Below, piece by piece: positions 31,297-39,245 of a DNA stretch of 64,000 bases. Location of the stretch: assembly GCF_009469605.1 (NCBI RefSeq), contig NZ_SSXU01000010.1:62001-126000 (forward strand), read 5' to 3'. Source of the stretch: Zoogloea sp. 1C4. GTDB taxonomy: Bacteria > Pseudomonadota > Gammaproteobacteria > Burkholderiales > Rhodocyclaceae. Made by a program: the position numbers and the translations under genes. A model generated the notes under the pieces. The model had not been told where the DNA came from. It was given only the letters and a program-made list of their open reading frames with translations, and made no database searches. Within the stretch, counting starts at the first letter, position 1. Each line of letters opens with the position of its first letter.

Positions 31297-32025
31297 TTAC
31301 TTGCCGGCGGCCTGGTTCATGGCCTGGTCTAGCTGCGCCAGGGGCACGGCGCCGGGCAGGCGGTTGCCGTCGGCGGTGAAGATGGTGGGTGTGCCCGAGA
31401 CCTTCATCTTCTGGCCGAGGGCCACGTTCTTGTCGATGGCGCTGGTGTCGCAGCTGGCAGCGGCGGCGGCGGGCACCTTGCCGGCGGTCATCCAGTCGTT
31501 CCAGGCGGTGGCCCGGTCCCTGGCGCACCAGATGTTCTTCGACTTCTCGGTGGAGTCCGGGCTCAGGATGGGGTACAGAAAGGTGTAGATGGTGGCGTCC
31601 TTGAGGCCCTGCATGTCCTTGGCGAGGCGCTTGCAGTAGCCGCAGTTCGGGTCTTCAAAGCTGGCGATGACGCGCTTGCCGTTGCCGCGCACCTGCTTGA
31701 TGGCCTGATCGAGGGGCAGGGTGGCGAAGTCGATCTTGAGGAGCTGGGCCATCCGCGCCTGGGTGACGTTCTTGCGGGTCTTGGCGTCGATCAGGCTGCC
31801 GTCGATGATGAAGCTCACGGTGGCATCGGTGTAGATCAGTTCGCCAGACTTGAGCACCACTTCGTAGAGCCCGCCGTAGGGGGTCTTCTTGACGCTGTCG
31901 ACGGCCGGGCCGCCCACGAAGGTTTCGAGGTTCTTCTTGACCGAGGCTTCGTCGGTGGCTGCATGGGCGACGCCGGCTGCGAGGAAGAGGGTCGCGAGCA
32001 GCGAGCGTACGAAGGGGAATTTCAT
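31297..32025 (-). CDS. dsbC: Periplasmic disulfide isomerase DsbC
   Basis: This 242-residue periplasmic protein rearranges wrong disulfides. A signal peptide (FVRSLLATLFLAAGVAHA) is followed by the N-terminal dimerisation domain (about 25-85) and a thioredoxin-fold domain with active site DPNCGYCKRL near residue 125. The cis-proline loop is SGTPTIF. An additional cysteine pair (IWCARD and ASCDTS) matches the structural disulfide of DsbC. The gene follows the FAD hydroxylase gene after 33 bp on the same strand, so the two are probably co-transcribed. Confidence 0.96.
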   Translation of the reverse strand: MKFPFVRSLLATLFLAAGVAHAATDEASVKKNLETFVGGPAVDSVKKTPYGGLYEVVLKSGELIYTDATVSFIIDGSLIDAKTRKNVTQARMAQLLKIDFATLPLDQAIKQVRGNGKRVIASFEDPNCGYCKRLAKDMQGLKDATIYTFLYPILSPDSTEKSKNIWCARDRATAWNDWMTAGKVPAAAAASCDTSAIDKNVALGQKMKVSGTPTIFTADGNRLPGAVPLAQLDQAMNQAAGK

Positions 32026-32058
32026 CCGGGAATCTCCAGGGGCGGCGTGTAGTGGGGT

Positions 32059-33222
32059 TCAGAAGCGGCCGGCAATGGCGTAGCGGACCAGCGCGTTACG
32101 TAAGACAGGCACGCTGTTGGTGAGGTTCAGACCAATGTTGCGCAGGCCCGACAGGATCGGGTCGGCCGGCTTGAACAGGCGGTTGAGGCCGTGGGTGGTG
32201 TATTGCAGCAGGGCGGTTTCCTCGGCGCGGGCGCGGGCGTAGGCGCGCAGCACCGGCAACTCGCCCGGATCGCGCCAGGCGGGTAGATCCTTGATCTGCT
32301 CGGCCAGCACGCGGGCGTCCTGGTAGCCCAGGTTGATGCCGTGGCCCGACAGCGGATGGATCGCGTGGGCGGCGTCGCCGATGAGCGCGAGGCGCGGGCG
32401 CACCGCGGTCTCGACGCGCATCAGGCGCAGCGGAAAGGCCGCGGCGGGGGTGATGAGTTCGAGCTTGCCGAGCCGGTAACCGCCGGCCTCGGCCACCCGG
32501 GCGCACAGGGCTTCGGGGGGCAGGGCGACGAGTTCGTCGGCGAGAGCATCCGGGGCCGACCACACCATCGACATCTGCTGGTCGGGCAGCGGGAGATAGG
32601 CCAGCACGCCGTCCGGGCGGAACCACTGAAAGGCGGCGTTGCGGTGGGGCTTCTCGCAGCGGAAGTTGGCGACCACGCCTTTCTCGTCGTAAGGAGTGTT
32701 GCGGGCGCCGATGCCGGCAGCCTGGCGCACCCACGAGTCGCGGCCGTCGGCGGCCACCACCAGCTTCGCCTCGATCCGCCGACCGTCGGTGAGGGTGAGG
32801 CGCGCGGCGCTGTCGTCAATGGCCAGCGCCGCCGGCGAGGCCGGGCAGATCAGGGTGACGTTGTGCTGGCGCTTGACGGTTTCCCACAGCTCGAGCTGCA
32901 TCAGGCTGGATTCGAGGATCCAGGCGAGCTCGCGCAGGCCGCTGTCGTAGGCCGAGAAATCGAGCCGGCCACCGGCGTCGCCGTGGATCTCCATGTCGTA
33001 CACCGGCGCCATGCGGGCCGGGTCGAGGTGCTGCCAGATGCCGATCTCGGAGAGGAAATCCACGTTGGTCGGGCTGATCGCGTAGATGCGCGCATCCCAG
33101 CCCTCCGGGCGGGCCGGGGGGCGGGTTTCGACGATGCCGACCTTCAGGGTGCTGCCGCGAAGTGCGGCGGCGAGGGCGGCGCCGGCAAGTCCGGCGCCTA
33201 CGATGAGTACATCGAATTTCAT
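32059..33222 (-). CDS. UbiH/UbiF/VisC-family FAD-dependent hydroxylase
   Basis: This 387-residue flavoprotein belongs to the ubiquinone-ring hydroxylases. It starts with the Rossmann motif KFDVLIVGAGLAGAALAAAL, has the middle DG motif VVAADGRDSWVR near residue 165, and the FAD-ribityl motif GDAAHAIHPLSGHGINLGYQ near residue 285. Which ring position it hydroxylates (C1, C5 or C6) cannot be decided from the sequence, so no symbol is given. It lies directly upstream of dsbC. The ATG at 33222 fits the family N-terminus. Confidence 0.9.
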   Translation of the reverse strand: MKFDVLIVGAGLAGAALAAALRGSTLKVGIVETRPPARPEGWDARIYAISPTNVDFLSEIGIWQHLDPARMAPVYDMEIHGDAGGRLDFSAYDSGLRELAWILESSLMQLELWETVKRQHNVTLICPASPAALAIDDSAARLTLTDGRRIEAKLVVAADGRDSWVRQAAGIGARNTPYDEKGVVANFRCEKPHRNAAFQWFRPDGVLAYLPLPDQQMSMVWSAPDALADELVALPPEALCARVAEAGGYRLGKLELITPAAAFPLRLMRVETAVRPRLALIGDAAHAIHPLSGHGINLGYQDARVLAEQIKDLPAWRDPGELPVLRAYARARAEETALLQYTTHGLNRLFKPADPILSGLRNIGLNLTNSVPVLRNALVRYAIAGRF

Positions 33223-33303
33223 GGCTGATCTCCTGCGCCCCGGATTGTGCCGGACGGCGCAGGGGAAGTCACCCGCGACGGGATGCCGCCGGGCTGGAGC
33301 GGA

Positions 33304-33837
33304 TTACCGGGGCGGAAGGGCCGGGGCCGGCGGCGGGGGCGGGTAGTAGTGCGGCACGCCGCCGGCTGCGGCGGGCGCGGGGGCGCGATAGCCGTATCCC
33401 GGCAGCTGGTTGCCCTTGGCGTACATGCATTGCTGGTAGGCGATGTCGTAGCGGCGCTGGGCGTCGGCGCCGGCATAGGCGGCCTGGCTGGTGCCGCTGG
33501 CGGAGCCGGCCACCATGCCGACCGCCGCTCCGGTGGCCGCGCCGTGGTTGCCGCCGGCAAGGCCGCCCACCGCGGCACCGATGGCCGTGCCGACGATGGC
33601 GCTGCCGACCATGTTCTGGGCGGCGGAATCCCGTGGCGCGATGCCGATAGCCTGATCGGCGTAATTGCGGCACTGGCGGTCTTCCATCGAGAAAAGATCA
33701 AGGGGCTTGCCGGGAGCGGGCATCACCGCCACCCGCGGGCCGCTGGGCAGGCTGGCACAGCCGGCGAGCAGGGCGAGAGGAATCAACAGCAGCCGGGCGC
33801 TGCGGGGCAGACGGGACGGGCGTTCGGGTGTGCTCAT
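33304..33837 (-). CDS. Glycine-zipper outer-membrane lipoprotein
   Basis: This 177-residue protein has a lipoprotein signal (LLLIPLALLAGC) with the lipidated cysteine near residue 27. A glycine-zipper segment follows at about 78-115 (VGSAIVGTAIGAAVGGLAGG, then GAAVGMVAGSASG), of the kind found in Rick_17kDa/YMGG-like lipoproteins that insert in the outer membrane. Two cysteines (QCRNYA and QQCMYA) could form a disulfide. The C-terminus is Pro/Tyr-rich. The ATG at 33837 overlaps the stop of the upstream gene, so the pair is co-expressed. The molecular function is unknown. Confidence 0.8.
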   Translation of the reverse strand: MSTPERPSRLPRSARLLLIPLALLAGCASLPSGPRVAVMPAPGKPLDLFSMEDRQCRNYADQAIGIAPRDSAAQNMVGSAIVGTAIGAAVGGLAGGNHGAATGAAVGMVAGSASGTSQAAYAGADAQRRYDIAYQQCMYAKGNQLPGYGYRAPAPAAAGGVPHYYPPPPPAPALPPR

Positions 33838-34418
33838 GGCTTGGAAGCTCCTTCCGGGCCGGTTGCGGGGGCCGGCGGCGTGGTGCCCTGGGGCGGTGTC
33901 CGGGGCTGGGCGGCGACCGGGCGCCACTTTTCGGGGCAGCGCTGGACGTAGGGGTAATAGCCTTTGGCGCTCTCGCAGTAGTACCAGTTCTGGACGTCTG
34001 CGGGTGGCGCCGCCTGGCTTTCGCCGGCCGGCGTGGCCGGGACGCTGCGCCAGCCTTCGGGGCAGGTCTGGGTGTAGGGGTAGTAGGCGCGGGCGCTCTC
34101 GCAGAAGTACCAGCTCTGCGGCGCTGGAGGCAGATCCGGCAGCACGATGGGGGCTTCCTGCTGGACAACGACGGGCGGTGGGCTGTAATAGGGAGGGTAG
34201 AACACCCACGGGGCGCCGACGATCCACCACCCGTTGAAGCCGCCGTGATGGTGCGGGCTGACCCATACTCGTGGTGCCGGACCCCAGCCCGGGCCGCCAC
34301 GGAAGCGCCCGCCACGGTCGGCGTGAGCCGGAATGGCGACGGCCGTACCCGCCGTGAGGAGCGCCGCGAGCAGTGCCCGTCGGGCGAGCGGCGTCGATCG
34401 GCAAAACGGACTTTTCAT
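33834..34418 (-). CDS. Secreted protein with two WY(F/Y)CES...YYPY...CPE modules
   Basis: This 194-residue protein has a signal peptide of about 36 residues (up to AIPAHADRGG), an Arg/Gly/Tyr-rich stretch and then two copies of one module, WYFCESARAYYPYTQTCPEG and WYYCESAKGYYPYVQRCPEK, about 50 residues apart and joined by Pro-rich linkers. Each module has two cysteines that could pair. The module is seen in many uncharacterised proteobacterial secreted proteins; its role is not known. The ATG at 34418 begins the signal peptide. The glycine-zipper lipoprotein gene overlaps its end by 4 bp, so the two probably act together in the envelope. Confidence 0.8.
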   Translation of the reverse strand: MKSPFCRSTPLARRALLAALLTAGTAVAIPAHADRGGRFRGGPGWGPAPRVWVSPHHHGGFNGWWIVGAPWVFYPPYYSPPPVVVQQEAPIVLPDLPPAPQSWYFCESARAYYPYTQTCPEGWRSVPATPAGESQAAPPADVQNWYYCESAKGYYPYVQRCPEKWRPVAAQPRTPPQGTTPPAPATGPEGASKP

Positions 34419-34631
34419 CGCACGGAACTCCTGTTGTTTACATGCATCATTGCAGCACCGCCTTCGGTGCCGTGTAAGTACCTGTCTGCGCAACTCGTAA
34501 CGGGATGCGACGGAACCTGGCTGCAGCAAGAATTGCTTACAGGGCAGTTTTCGTCACGCAGCCTTTCCTTGCTCGGATGAATTGAGATGCAAAGTGCGAG
34601 ACAATATCGTTTTTGATGTTTTTGGTATTTT

Positions 34632-35057
34632 ATGGACGTCCGTAAACTCGTCATCGCCCTCGGGGCGTTGATCCTTCTTGCAGTGGGCATTGTGCTCTAC
34701 ATGCAGGTGGATCAGCCGGTCGATCGGCGTCGCAGCGACCCCGTCATGGCCGCGAAGGTCGAGGTTCAGCACGGCCCTGCGCTTCGTGCGATGGGCGTCC
34801 GCAGCCTGGGGGTCGATCCCAAGACCAGCGACGTGGTGGTGGTCTTCAAGGGGGGCGGGCGTCTTGGCCGGCGGGTCGCCGGCCGCCTGCCCGGGCTTGC
34901 CAGTGCGGACGGCTGCGGCGAGCTCGATGTTGGCATCTCGGTGGGCGATTCCCTTACTGCCTGGGGAGATTCCAGCGGCCCTTCGTTCTATTCGCGCCTC
35001 GACTGCGTGATCGACGAGGTGGTCTCCCGTGCCGCCGAGCTGCGCGACCCGGAGTGA
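34632..35057 (+). CDS. Membrane-anchored protein of unknown function (141 aa)
   Basis: The protein has one N-terminal membrane helix (KLVIALGALILLAVGIVLYM) and a periplasmic domain of about 115 residues with two cysteines (DGCGELD and RLDCVID). I do not recognise the family. The gene is divergent from the secreted-module gene and is followed after 30 bp by the rnpB promoter. Coding status is supported by the membrane helix, GC-rich third positions and the lack of a better frame. Confidence 0.65.
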   Translation: MDVRKLVIALGALILLAVGIVLYMQVDQPVDRRRSDPVMAAKVEVQHGPALRAMGVRSLGVDPKTSDVVVVFKGGGRLGRRVAGRLPGLASADGCGELDVGISVGDSLTAWGDSSGPSFYSRLDCVIDEVVSRAAELRDPE

Positions 35058-35086
35058 CGCGACGGGCTTTTGCCTGCTGAAGCGGC

Positions 35087-35092
35087 TATACT
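35087..35092 (+). promoter_or_regulatory. -10 element of the rnpB promoter
   Basis: TATACT lies seven bases before the predicted 5' end of RNase P RNA near 35100. No good -35 is visible at the usual spacing. Confidence 0.6.
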
Positions 35093-35099
35093 CCGCGCC

Positions 35100-35493
35100 G
35101 GGAAGTTCGCCAGGCAGTCGCGGTGCGTTCGCGCATCGAGGAAAGTCCGGGCCCCGCAGAGCAGGATGCCGGCTAACGGCCGGGCGCCATACGCCTTCGG
35201 GCCAAAGCGACGGAAAGTGCAACAGAGAGCAGACCGCCGATGGCCGCCTCCGGGCGGATCAGGCAAGGGTGAAACGGTGGGGTAAGAGCCCACCGCGGAC
35301 GTGGTGACACGGACGGCACGGTAAACCCCATCCGGGGCAAGGCCAAATAGGGGGACGTTGAGGCTGCTCGCTGAGTCCCCGGGTAGGCTGCTTGAGCGGC
35401 GCGGTAACGCGTCGACCAGAGGAATGATTGCCCGGCGGGCTGGTTTTCGGACCGGTCCGCTCGACAGAACCCGGCTTATCGGCGGACTTCCCC
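35100..35493 (+). ncRNA. rnpB: RNase P RNA, bacterial type A
   Basis: This RNA is the catalytic part of the enzyme that trims tRNA 5' ends. All universally conserved segments are present in order: GAGGAAAGTCCGGGC (35138-35152), CAACAGAGAGCAGACCGCC, GATCAGGCAAGGGTGAAA, GGCACGGTAAACCCCA, GCAAGGCCAAATAGGG, GGGTAGGCTGCTTGAG and ACAGAACCCGGCTTATC. The ends pair as helix P1: GGAAGTTCGCC (35101-35111) with GGCGGACTTCC (35481-35491). The length of about 394 nt is normal for type A. A run of seven T at 35507-35513 may mark the transcript end. Confidence 0.97.
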
Positions 35494-35520
35494 ACTTCGC
35501 CACACGTTTTTTTCGTTTCC

Positions 35521-35535
35521 TCCACTTTTCTCCAC
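35521..35535 (-). promoter_or_regulatory. Possible second MraZ box pair, opposite strand
   Basis: On the minus strand GTGGAGAAAAGTGGA contains two GTGGA boxes with a 5-nt spacer, the same period as the mraZ operator 260 bp further on. Two boxes alone are weak evidence. The rest of 35536-35756 shows no gene or clear structure. Confidence 0.3.
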
Positions 35536-35756
35536 GACTGAGACTTTTTTCGCGCCAGGCCTTGGTGCGAAACACTCTTTTGCGCTCTGGCGCCTGAAAG
35601 CCTTTCGGCTGCCTTTTGGCCGGCTGCGCGACCTGTGAATTCATCCTCAACTTTTGCAATCTCCGCTACTGACGTTGATTTGTAAGCGGATTTCCTACGC
35701 GGCCTTGTCCAATTCCTAAGTGCTTGTGGCGAAAAGAGATTTGCTCTGGACCCAAC

Positions 35757-35785
35757 TTGACCGGGTATTTTTTTTGCTCTAAAGT
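35757..35785 (+). promoter_or_regulatory. Promoter of mraZ and the dcw cluster
   Basis: TTGACC at 35757-35762 and TAAAGT at 35780-35785 are separated by 17 bp. The -10 overlaps the first MraZ box, which predicts autorepression. Confidence 0.65.
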
Positions 35786-35818
35786 GGGACGAAGTGGACG
35801 AAAGTGGGAAAAAGTGAG
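35784..35818 (+). promoter_or_regulatory. MraZ operator: four direct boxes with a 10-bp period
   Basis: GTGGG, GTGGA, GTGGG and GTGAG begin at 35784, 35794, 35804 and 35814, so each lies exactly one helical turn from the next. MraZ is known to bind GTGGG-type direct repeats separated by 5 nt. A further GTGGG lies at 35845, 12 bp before the start codon. Confidence 0.85.
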
Positions 35819-35856
35819 TTTTTCCGGTTCGTCAGGGTTGGAAAGTGGGGTCTTCA

Positions 35857-36303
35857 ATGTTTCAAGGCGCAGCGGCGCTCAGTCTCGATGCGAAGGGTCG
35901 CCTGGCGATTCCGGCGCGGCATCGGGACGCGCTCGCCGAGCTGGCCGGAAACGAGTTGATCCTCACCGCGCATCCCCACCGCTGCCTCCTGATCTATCCC
36001 GCTCCCGCCTGGGGGCCGATCCGCGACAAGGTGCTTGCCGGCTCGAGCCTCGATCAGCGTTCCGCCCTGCTCAAGCGTCTGCTCGTGGGTTTCGCCCGCG
36101 ATGAACAGATGGATTCGGCTGGCCGCGTGCTGATCGCGCCCGAGCTGCGCGGCTTTGCGCAGCTGGAAAAGCAGGTGCATCTGGTGGGGCAGGGCGATCA
36201 CTTCGAGTTGTGGTCGGATGCGGGCTGGCAGAAACAGCAGGAGGCGATCTTCGCCCTGGGCACGGATCTCATGCCCGCCGGTTGGGAAAACCTGCCGCTG
36301 TGA
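35857..36303 (+). CDS. mraZ: Transcriptional regulator MraZ
   Basis: This 148-residue protein forms a ring of AbrB-like folds and represses the dcw cluster. Both DxxxR repeat motifs are present, [14 protein letters not shown] and [14 protein letters not shown]. The ATG at 35857 gives the family start [15 protein letters not shown]. Its own operator of four GTGGG-type boxes lies 40-75 bp upstream. The stop overlaps the GTG start of rsmH. Confidence 0.96.
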   Translation: MFQGAAALSLDAKGRLAIPARHRDALAELAGNELILTAHPHRCLLIYPAPAWGPIRDKVLAGSSLDQRSALLKRLLVGFARDEQMDSAGRVLIAPELRGFAQLEKQVHLVGQGDHFELWSDAGWQKQQEAIFALGTDLMPAGWENLPL

Positions 36304-37229
36304 GTACCGCACCGCACATCACGGTGCTGCTGAAAGAGGCGGTGGAAGCGCTGGCGATCAAGCCGGACGGCGTTTACGTGGACGGCACTTTTGGTCGCGG
36401 CGGGCATAGCCGGGCGATCCTGGCCCAGTTGGGGCCGGAGGGCCGGCTCATCGCCTTTGATCGCGATCCGCAGGCGATTGCCGCGGGCGAGGCGATCGGT
36501 GACGGGCGTTTTGAACTCGTCCATGCGCCGTTCTCGGATTTTGCCGAGGCGCTGGCCGAGCGGGGTGTGGAGAAGGTGGACGGCGTCCTGCTGGATCTGG
36601 GGGTGTCGTCTCCTCAACTGGATGAAGCCGGGCGGGGCATGAGTTTTCGCTTTGATGCGCCGCTCGACATGCGAATGGATACGACCCGCGGGATGACCGC
36701 GGCGGAGTGGCTGGCAGAAGCGCCGGTCGCCGACATAACCCGGGTACTGAGGGAATACGGTGAAGAACGGTTTGCTTATGAGATTGCAAAGGCGATTGTT
36801 GCTGCTCGGGCAGGGGGGCATGTCGCAACCACTGGACAGCTTGCCGCGATCGTGGAAGCGACGGTCTGGAAGCGCGAGCCGGGCCAGCACCCTGCGACGC
36901 GCACCTTCCAGGCTCTTCGGATTTTCGTCAATCAAGAGCTTGAGGAGCTGTCGCTAGTCCTGCCGCAGGTTGTGGCAGCACTGGCGGCCGGAGGCCGTCT
37001 GGTGGTGATCAGCTTTCACTCCCTTGAGGACCGCATCGTCAAGCGCTTCATGCGCGACGAGTCGCGGCCACCACAGCTTCCGGCGCGGCTGCCGGTGCGT
37101 GCCGCCGACATGCCCAAGCCCAAGCTCGGGCTGGTCGGCAAGCAGGTGCGCCCGTCCGACGAGGAGATAGCCGTCAACCCGCGTTCCCGCAGCGCCGTGA
37201 TGCGCATCGCCGAAAGGCAGGCGGACTGA
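36300..37229 (+). CDS. rsmH: 16S rRNA (cytosine(1402)-N4)-methyltransferase
   Basis: This 309-residue SAM-dependent enzyme methylates the amino group of C1402 in the ribosomal P site. Motifs include [13 protein letters not shown] at the start, the SAM-binding [49 protein letters not shown], and [15 protein letters not shown] near the C-terminus. The GTG at 36300 overlaps the mraZ stop and fits the family N-terminus. ftsL follows after one base. Confidence 0.96.
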   Translation: MSTAPHITVLLKEAVEALAIKPDGVYVDGTFGRGGHSRAILAQLGPEGRLIAFDRDPQAIAAGEAIGDGRFELVHAPFSDFAEALAERGVEKVDGVLLDLGVSSPQLDEAGRGMSFRFDAPLDMRMDTTRGMTAAEWLAEAPVADITRVLREYGEERFAYEIAKAIVAARAGGHVATTGQLAAIVEATVWKREPGQHPATRTFQALRIFVNQELEELSLVLPQVVAALAAGGRLVVISFHSLEDRIVKRFMRDESRPPQLPARLPVRAADMPKPKLGLVGKQVRPSDEEIAVNPRSRSAVMRIAERQAD

Positions 37230-37230
37230 C

Positions 37231-37497
37231 ATGGCGCGTCTGACCGGATTCCTCGTGATGCTGGTGGTGGCGAGCAGCCTCGGCGTGGTGGCATCCCAGC
37301 ACCAGGCACGCAAGCTCTATGCCGCCGTCGAGCGTGAGCAGCAGCGCTCCCAGCAGCTGGAGGTCGAGTGGGGCCAGCTGCAGCTGGAACAAAGCACCTG
37401 GGCGGCTCACGCCCGTATCGAAAAACTCGCTCGCGAAAAACTCGCGATGCGCCCGCCTCTGCCCGGGCAGATCATCGCCATCGAGGAGCGGCCATGA
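37231..37497 (+). CDS. ftsL: Cell division protein FtsL
   Basis: This 88-residue single-pass membrane protein forms a complex with FtsB and FtsQ that activates septal synthesis by FtsW-FtsI. The membrane helix spans about residues 4-22 (LTGFLVMLVVASSLGVVAS) and is followed by a periplasmic coiled coil (YAAVEREQQRSQQLEVEWGQ). Position between rsmH and ftsI and the layout make the call secure, even though FtsL sequences are poorly conserved. The stop overlaps the ftsI start. Confidence 0.92.
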   Translation: MARLTGFLVMLVVASSLGVVASQHQARKLYAAVEREQQRSQQLEVEWGQLQLEQSTWAAHARIEKLAREKLAMRPPLPGQIIAIEERP

Positions 37498-39245
37498 AAA
37501 AGGCCAAGAAGGGCGTCACCTTCAATCACAATCCGCTGCTGCGCTCGGAGCTTCCGGCGTGGCGGCCGCGTTTCGTTCTGCTGTGCCTGCTGGGCGGCTC
37601 GGTGGCGCTGGTGGGCCGCGCGGCTTACCTTCAGGGCGTGAACGAGCAGTTCCTGCAGGCCAAGGGTGAATCCCGCTACGCCCGCGTGCTTGAGGTGCCC
37701 GCCACCCGCGGCAAGATCACCGACCGCCAGGGCGACGTGCTCGCCGTGTCGTCGCCGGTCAAGTCGATCTGGGCGATCCCCGAAGACGCCCGCCTGAATC
37801 CGTCCCAGACCCGTCAGCTGGCTGCTCTGCTCGAGATGCCGGTGCAGGATCTGAACCAGAAGCTGGGTGTCGAGAAGGACTTCGTCTATCTCAAGCGGCA
37901 GGTCTCGCCCGAGCTTGCCGATCGCATCGCCGCCCTCAAGCTGCCGGGCGTCCACGACCAGCGCGAATACCGCCGCTTCTACCCGGGTGGCGAGGTGATG
38001 GCCCACGTGCTGGGCTTCACCGGCGTGGACGACAAGGGGCAGGAGGGCATCGAGCTCGCCTTCGAGCCTTCGCTGGCCGGCAAGCCGGGCTCCCGCCGGG
38101 TCGTCAAGGACCGCCGCGGCAACGTGGTCGAGGACGTCCAGTCGATCCGCATGCCCCAGGACGGCAGGGAGGTCGCCCTGTCCATCGACAACAAGATCCA
38201 GTACCTCGCCCACGCCGCCCTCAAGCAGGCGATGACCGACCACAAGGCCAAGGCCGGTGGCGTGGTGGTGATCGACGCCAAGACCGGCGAGATCCTCGCC
38301 CTGGCCAACGCGCCCACCTACAACCCGAACAACCGCGTCAAGCTCACCGGCGACCAGCTGCGCAACCGCGCCCTGACTGACACCTTTGAGCCGGGCTCGA
38401 CGATGAAGCCCTTCACCGCCGCGCTGGCGCTTGAAAAGGGCAAGGTCACCGCCAACACCATCATCAACTGCGCGCCGGGCCGGATGACCATCGGTTCCGC
38501 GACGATCTCCGACGCTCACCCCCACGGGGCCCTCACCGTTGCCCAGGTGATCCAGAAATCGTCCAACATCGGCGCGGCCAAGATGGCCCTGAGCTTCCCG
38601 CCGGAAACCATGTGGAAGATGTTCGACGATCTCGGCTTCGGCTCGCCGCTCAAGCTGGGCTTTCCTGGTGAAGTCGGCGGCCGCTTGCGTCCCGCCAAAA
38701 GCTGGCGCCCGATCGAGCAGGCCACCATGTCCTACGGCCACGGCATGTCGGTCAGCCTGATGCAGATCGCCAACGCCTATCAGGTGTTTGCCCGCGACGG
38801 TGACATCGTGCCCTTGTCCCTGTCGCGTCTGGATACGCCGCCGGTGCATGGCTCCCGCGTGTTCGCCCCGCAGACCGCCCGCGAGGTGCGCCAGATGCTC
38901 GAGATGGTCGTTCAGCCTGGTGGGACCGCCCGGCAGGCCAACGTGCCGGGCTACCGCGTCGGCGGCAAGACCGGCACCGCGATGAAGCTCGTCGGCGGCC
39001 GTTACGCCAACCGTTACGTGGCCTCCTTCGTGGGCATAGCCCCGATTTCCGATCCGCGCCTGATCGTCGCCGTGATGATCGACGAGCCCACCAACGGCAA
39101 GCACTACGGCGGCGACGTGGCCGCGCCGGTGTTCGCCCAGGTGACGGGCGGCGCACTGCGCACCCTCGGCGTAGTGCCGGATGCGCCGCTCAAGCCGCTG
39201 CAGGTTGCCCGTCAGGGCGTCACCCCCGTCCGGGAGGCCATGTGA
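37494..39245 (+). CDS. ftsI: Peptidoglycan transpeptidase FtsI (penicillin-binding protein 3)
   Basis: This 583-residue membrane protein crosslinks septal peptidoglycan. One membrane segment lies near residue 25-45 (RFVLLCLLGGSVALVGRAAY). The non-catalytic pedestal follows, then the transpeptidase domain with the active serine in GSTMKPFTAAL, the second motif SSN in QKSSNIGAAKM and the third KTGTAMKLV. The ATG at 37494 overlaps the ftsL stop. The frame is open farther upstream only as the other frame of ftsL. All catalytic motifs are intact. Confidence 0.97.
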   Translation: MKKAKKGVTFNHNPLLRSELPAWRPRFVLLCLLGGSVALVGRAAYLQGVNEQFLQAKGESRYARVLEVPATRGKITDRQGDVLAVSSPVKSIWAIPEDARLNPSQTRQLAALLEMPVQDLNQKLGVEKDFVYLKRQVSPELADRIAALKLPGVHDQREYRRFYPGGEVMAHVLGFTGVDDKGQEGIELAFEPSLAGKPGSRRVVKDRRGNVVEDVQSIRMPQDGREVALSIDNKIQYLAHAALKQAMTDHKAKAGGVVVIDAKTGEILALANAPTYNPNNRVKLTGDQLRNRALTDTFEPGSTMKPFTAALALEKGKVTANTIINCAPGRMTIGSATISDAHPHGALTVAQVIQKSSNIGAAKMALSFPPETMWKMFDDLGFGSPLKLGFPGEVGGRLRPAKSWRPIEQATMSYGHGMSVSLMQIANAYQVFARDGDIVPLSLSRLDTPPVHGSRVFAPQTAREVRQMLEMVVQPGGTARQANVPGYRVGGKTGTAMKLVGGRYANRYVASFVGIAPISDPRLIVAVMIDEPTNGKHYGGDVAAPVFAQVTGGALRTLGVVPDAPLKPLQVARQGVTPVREAM

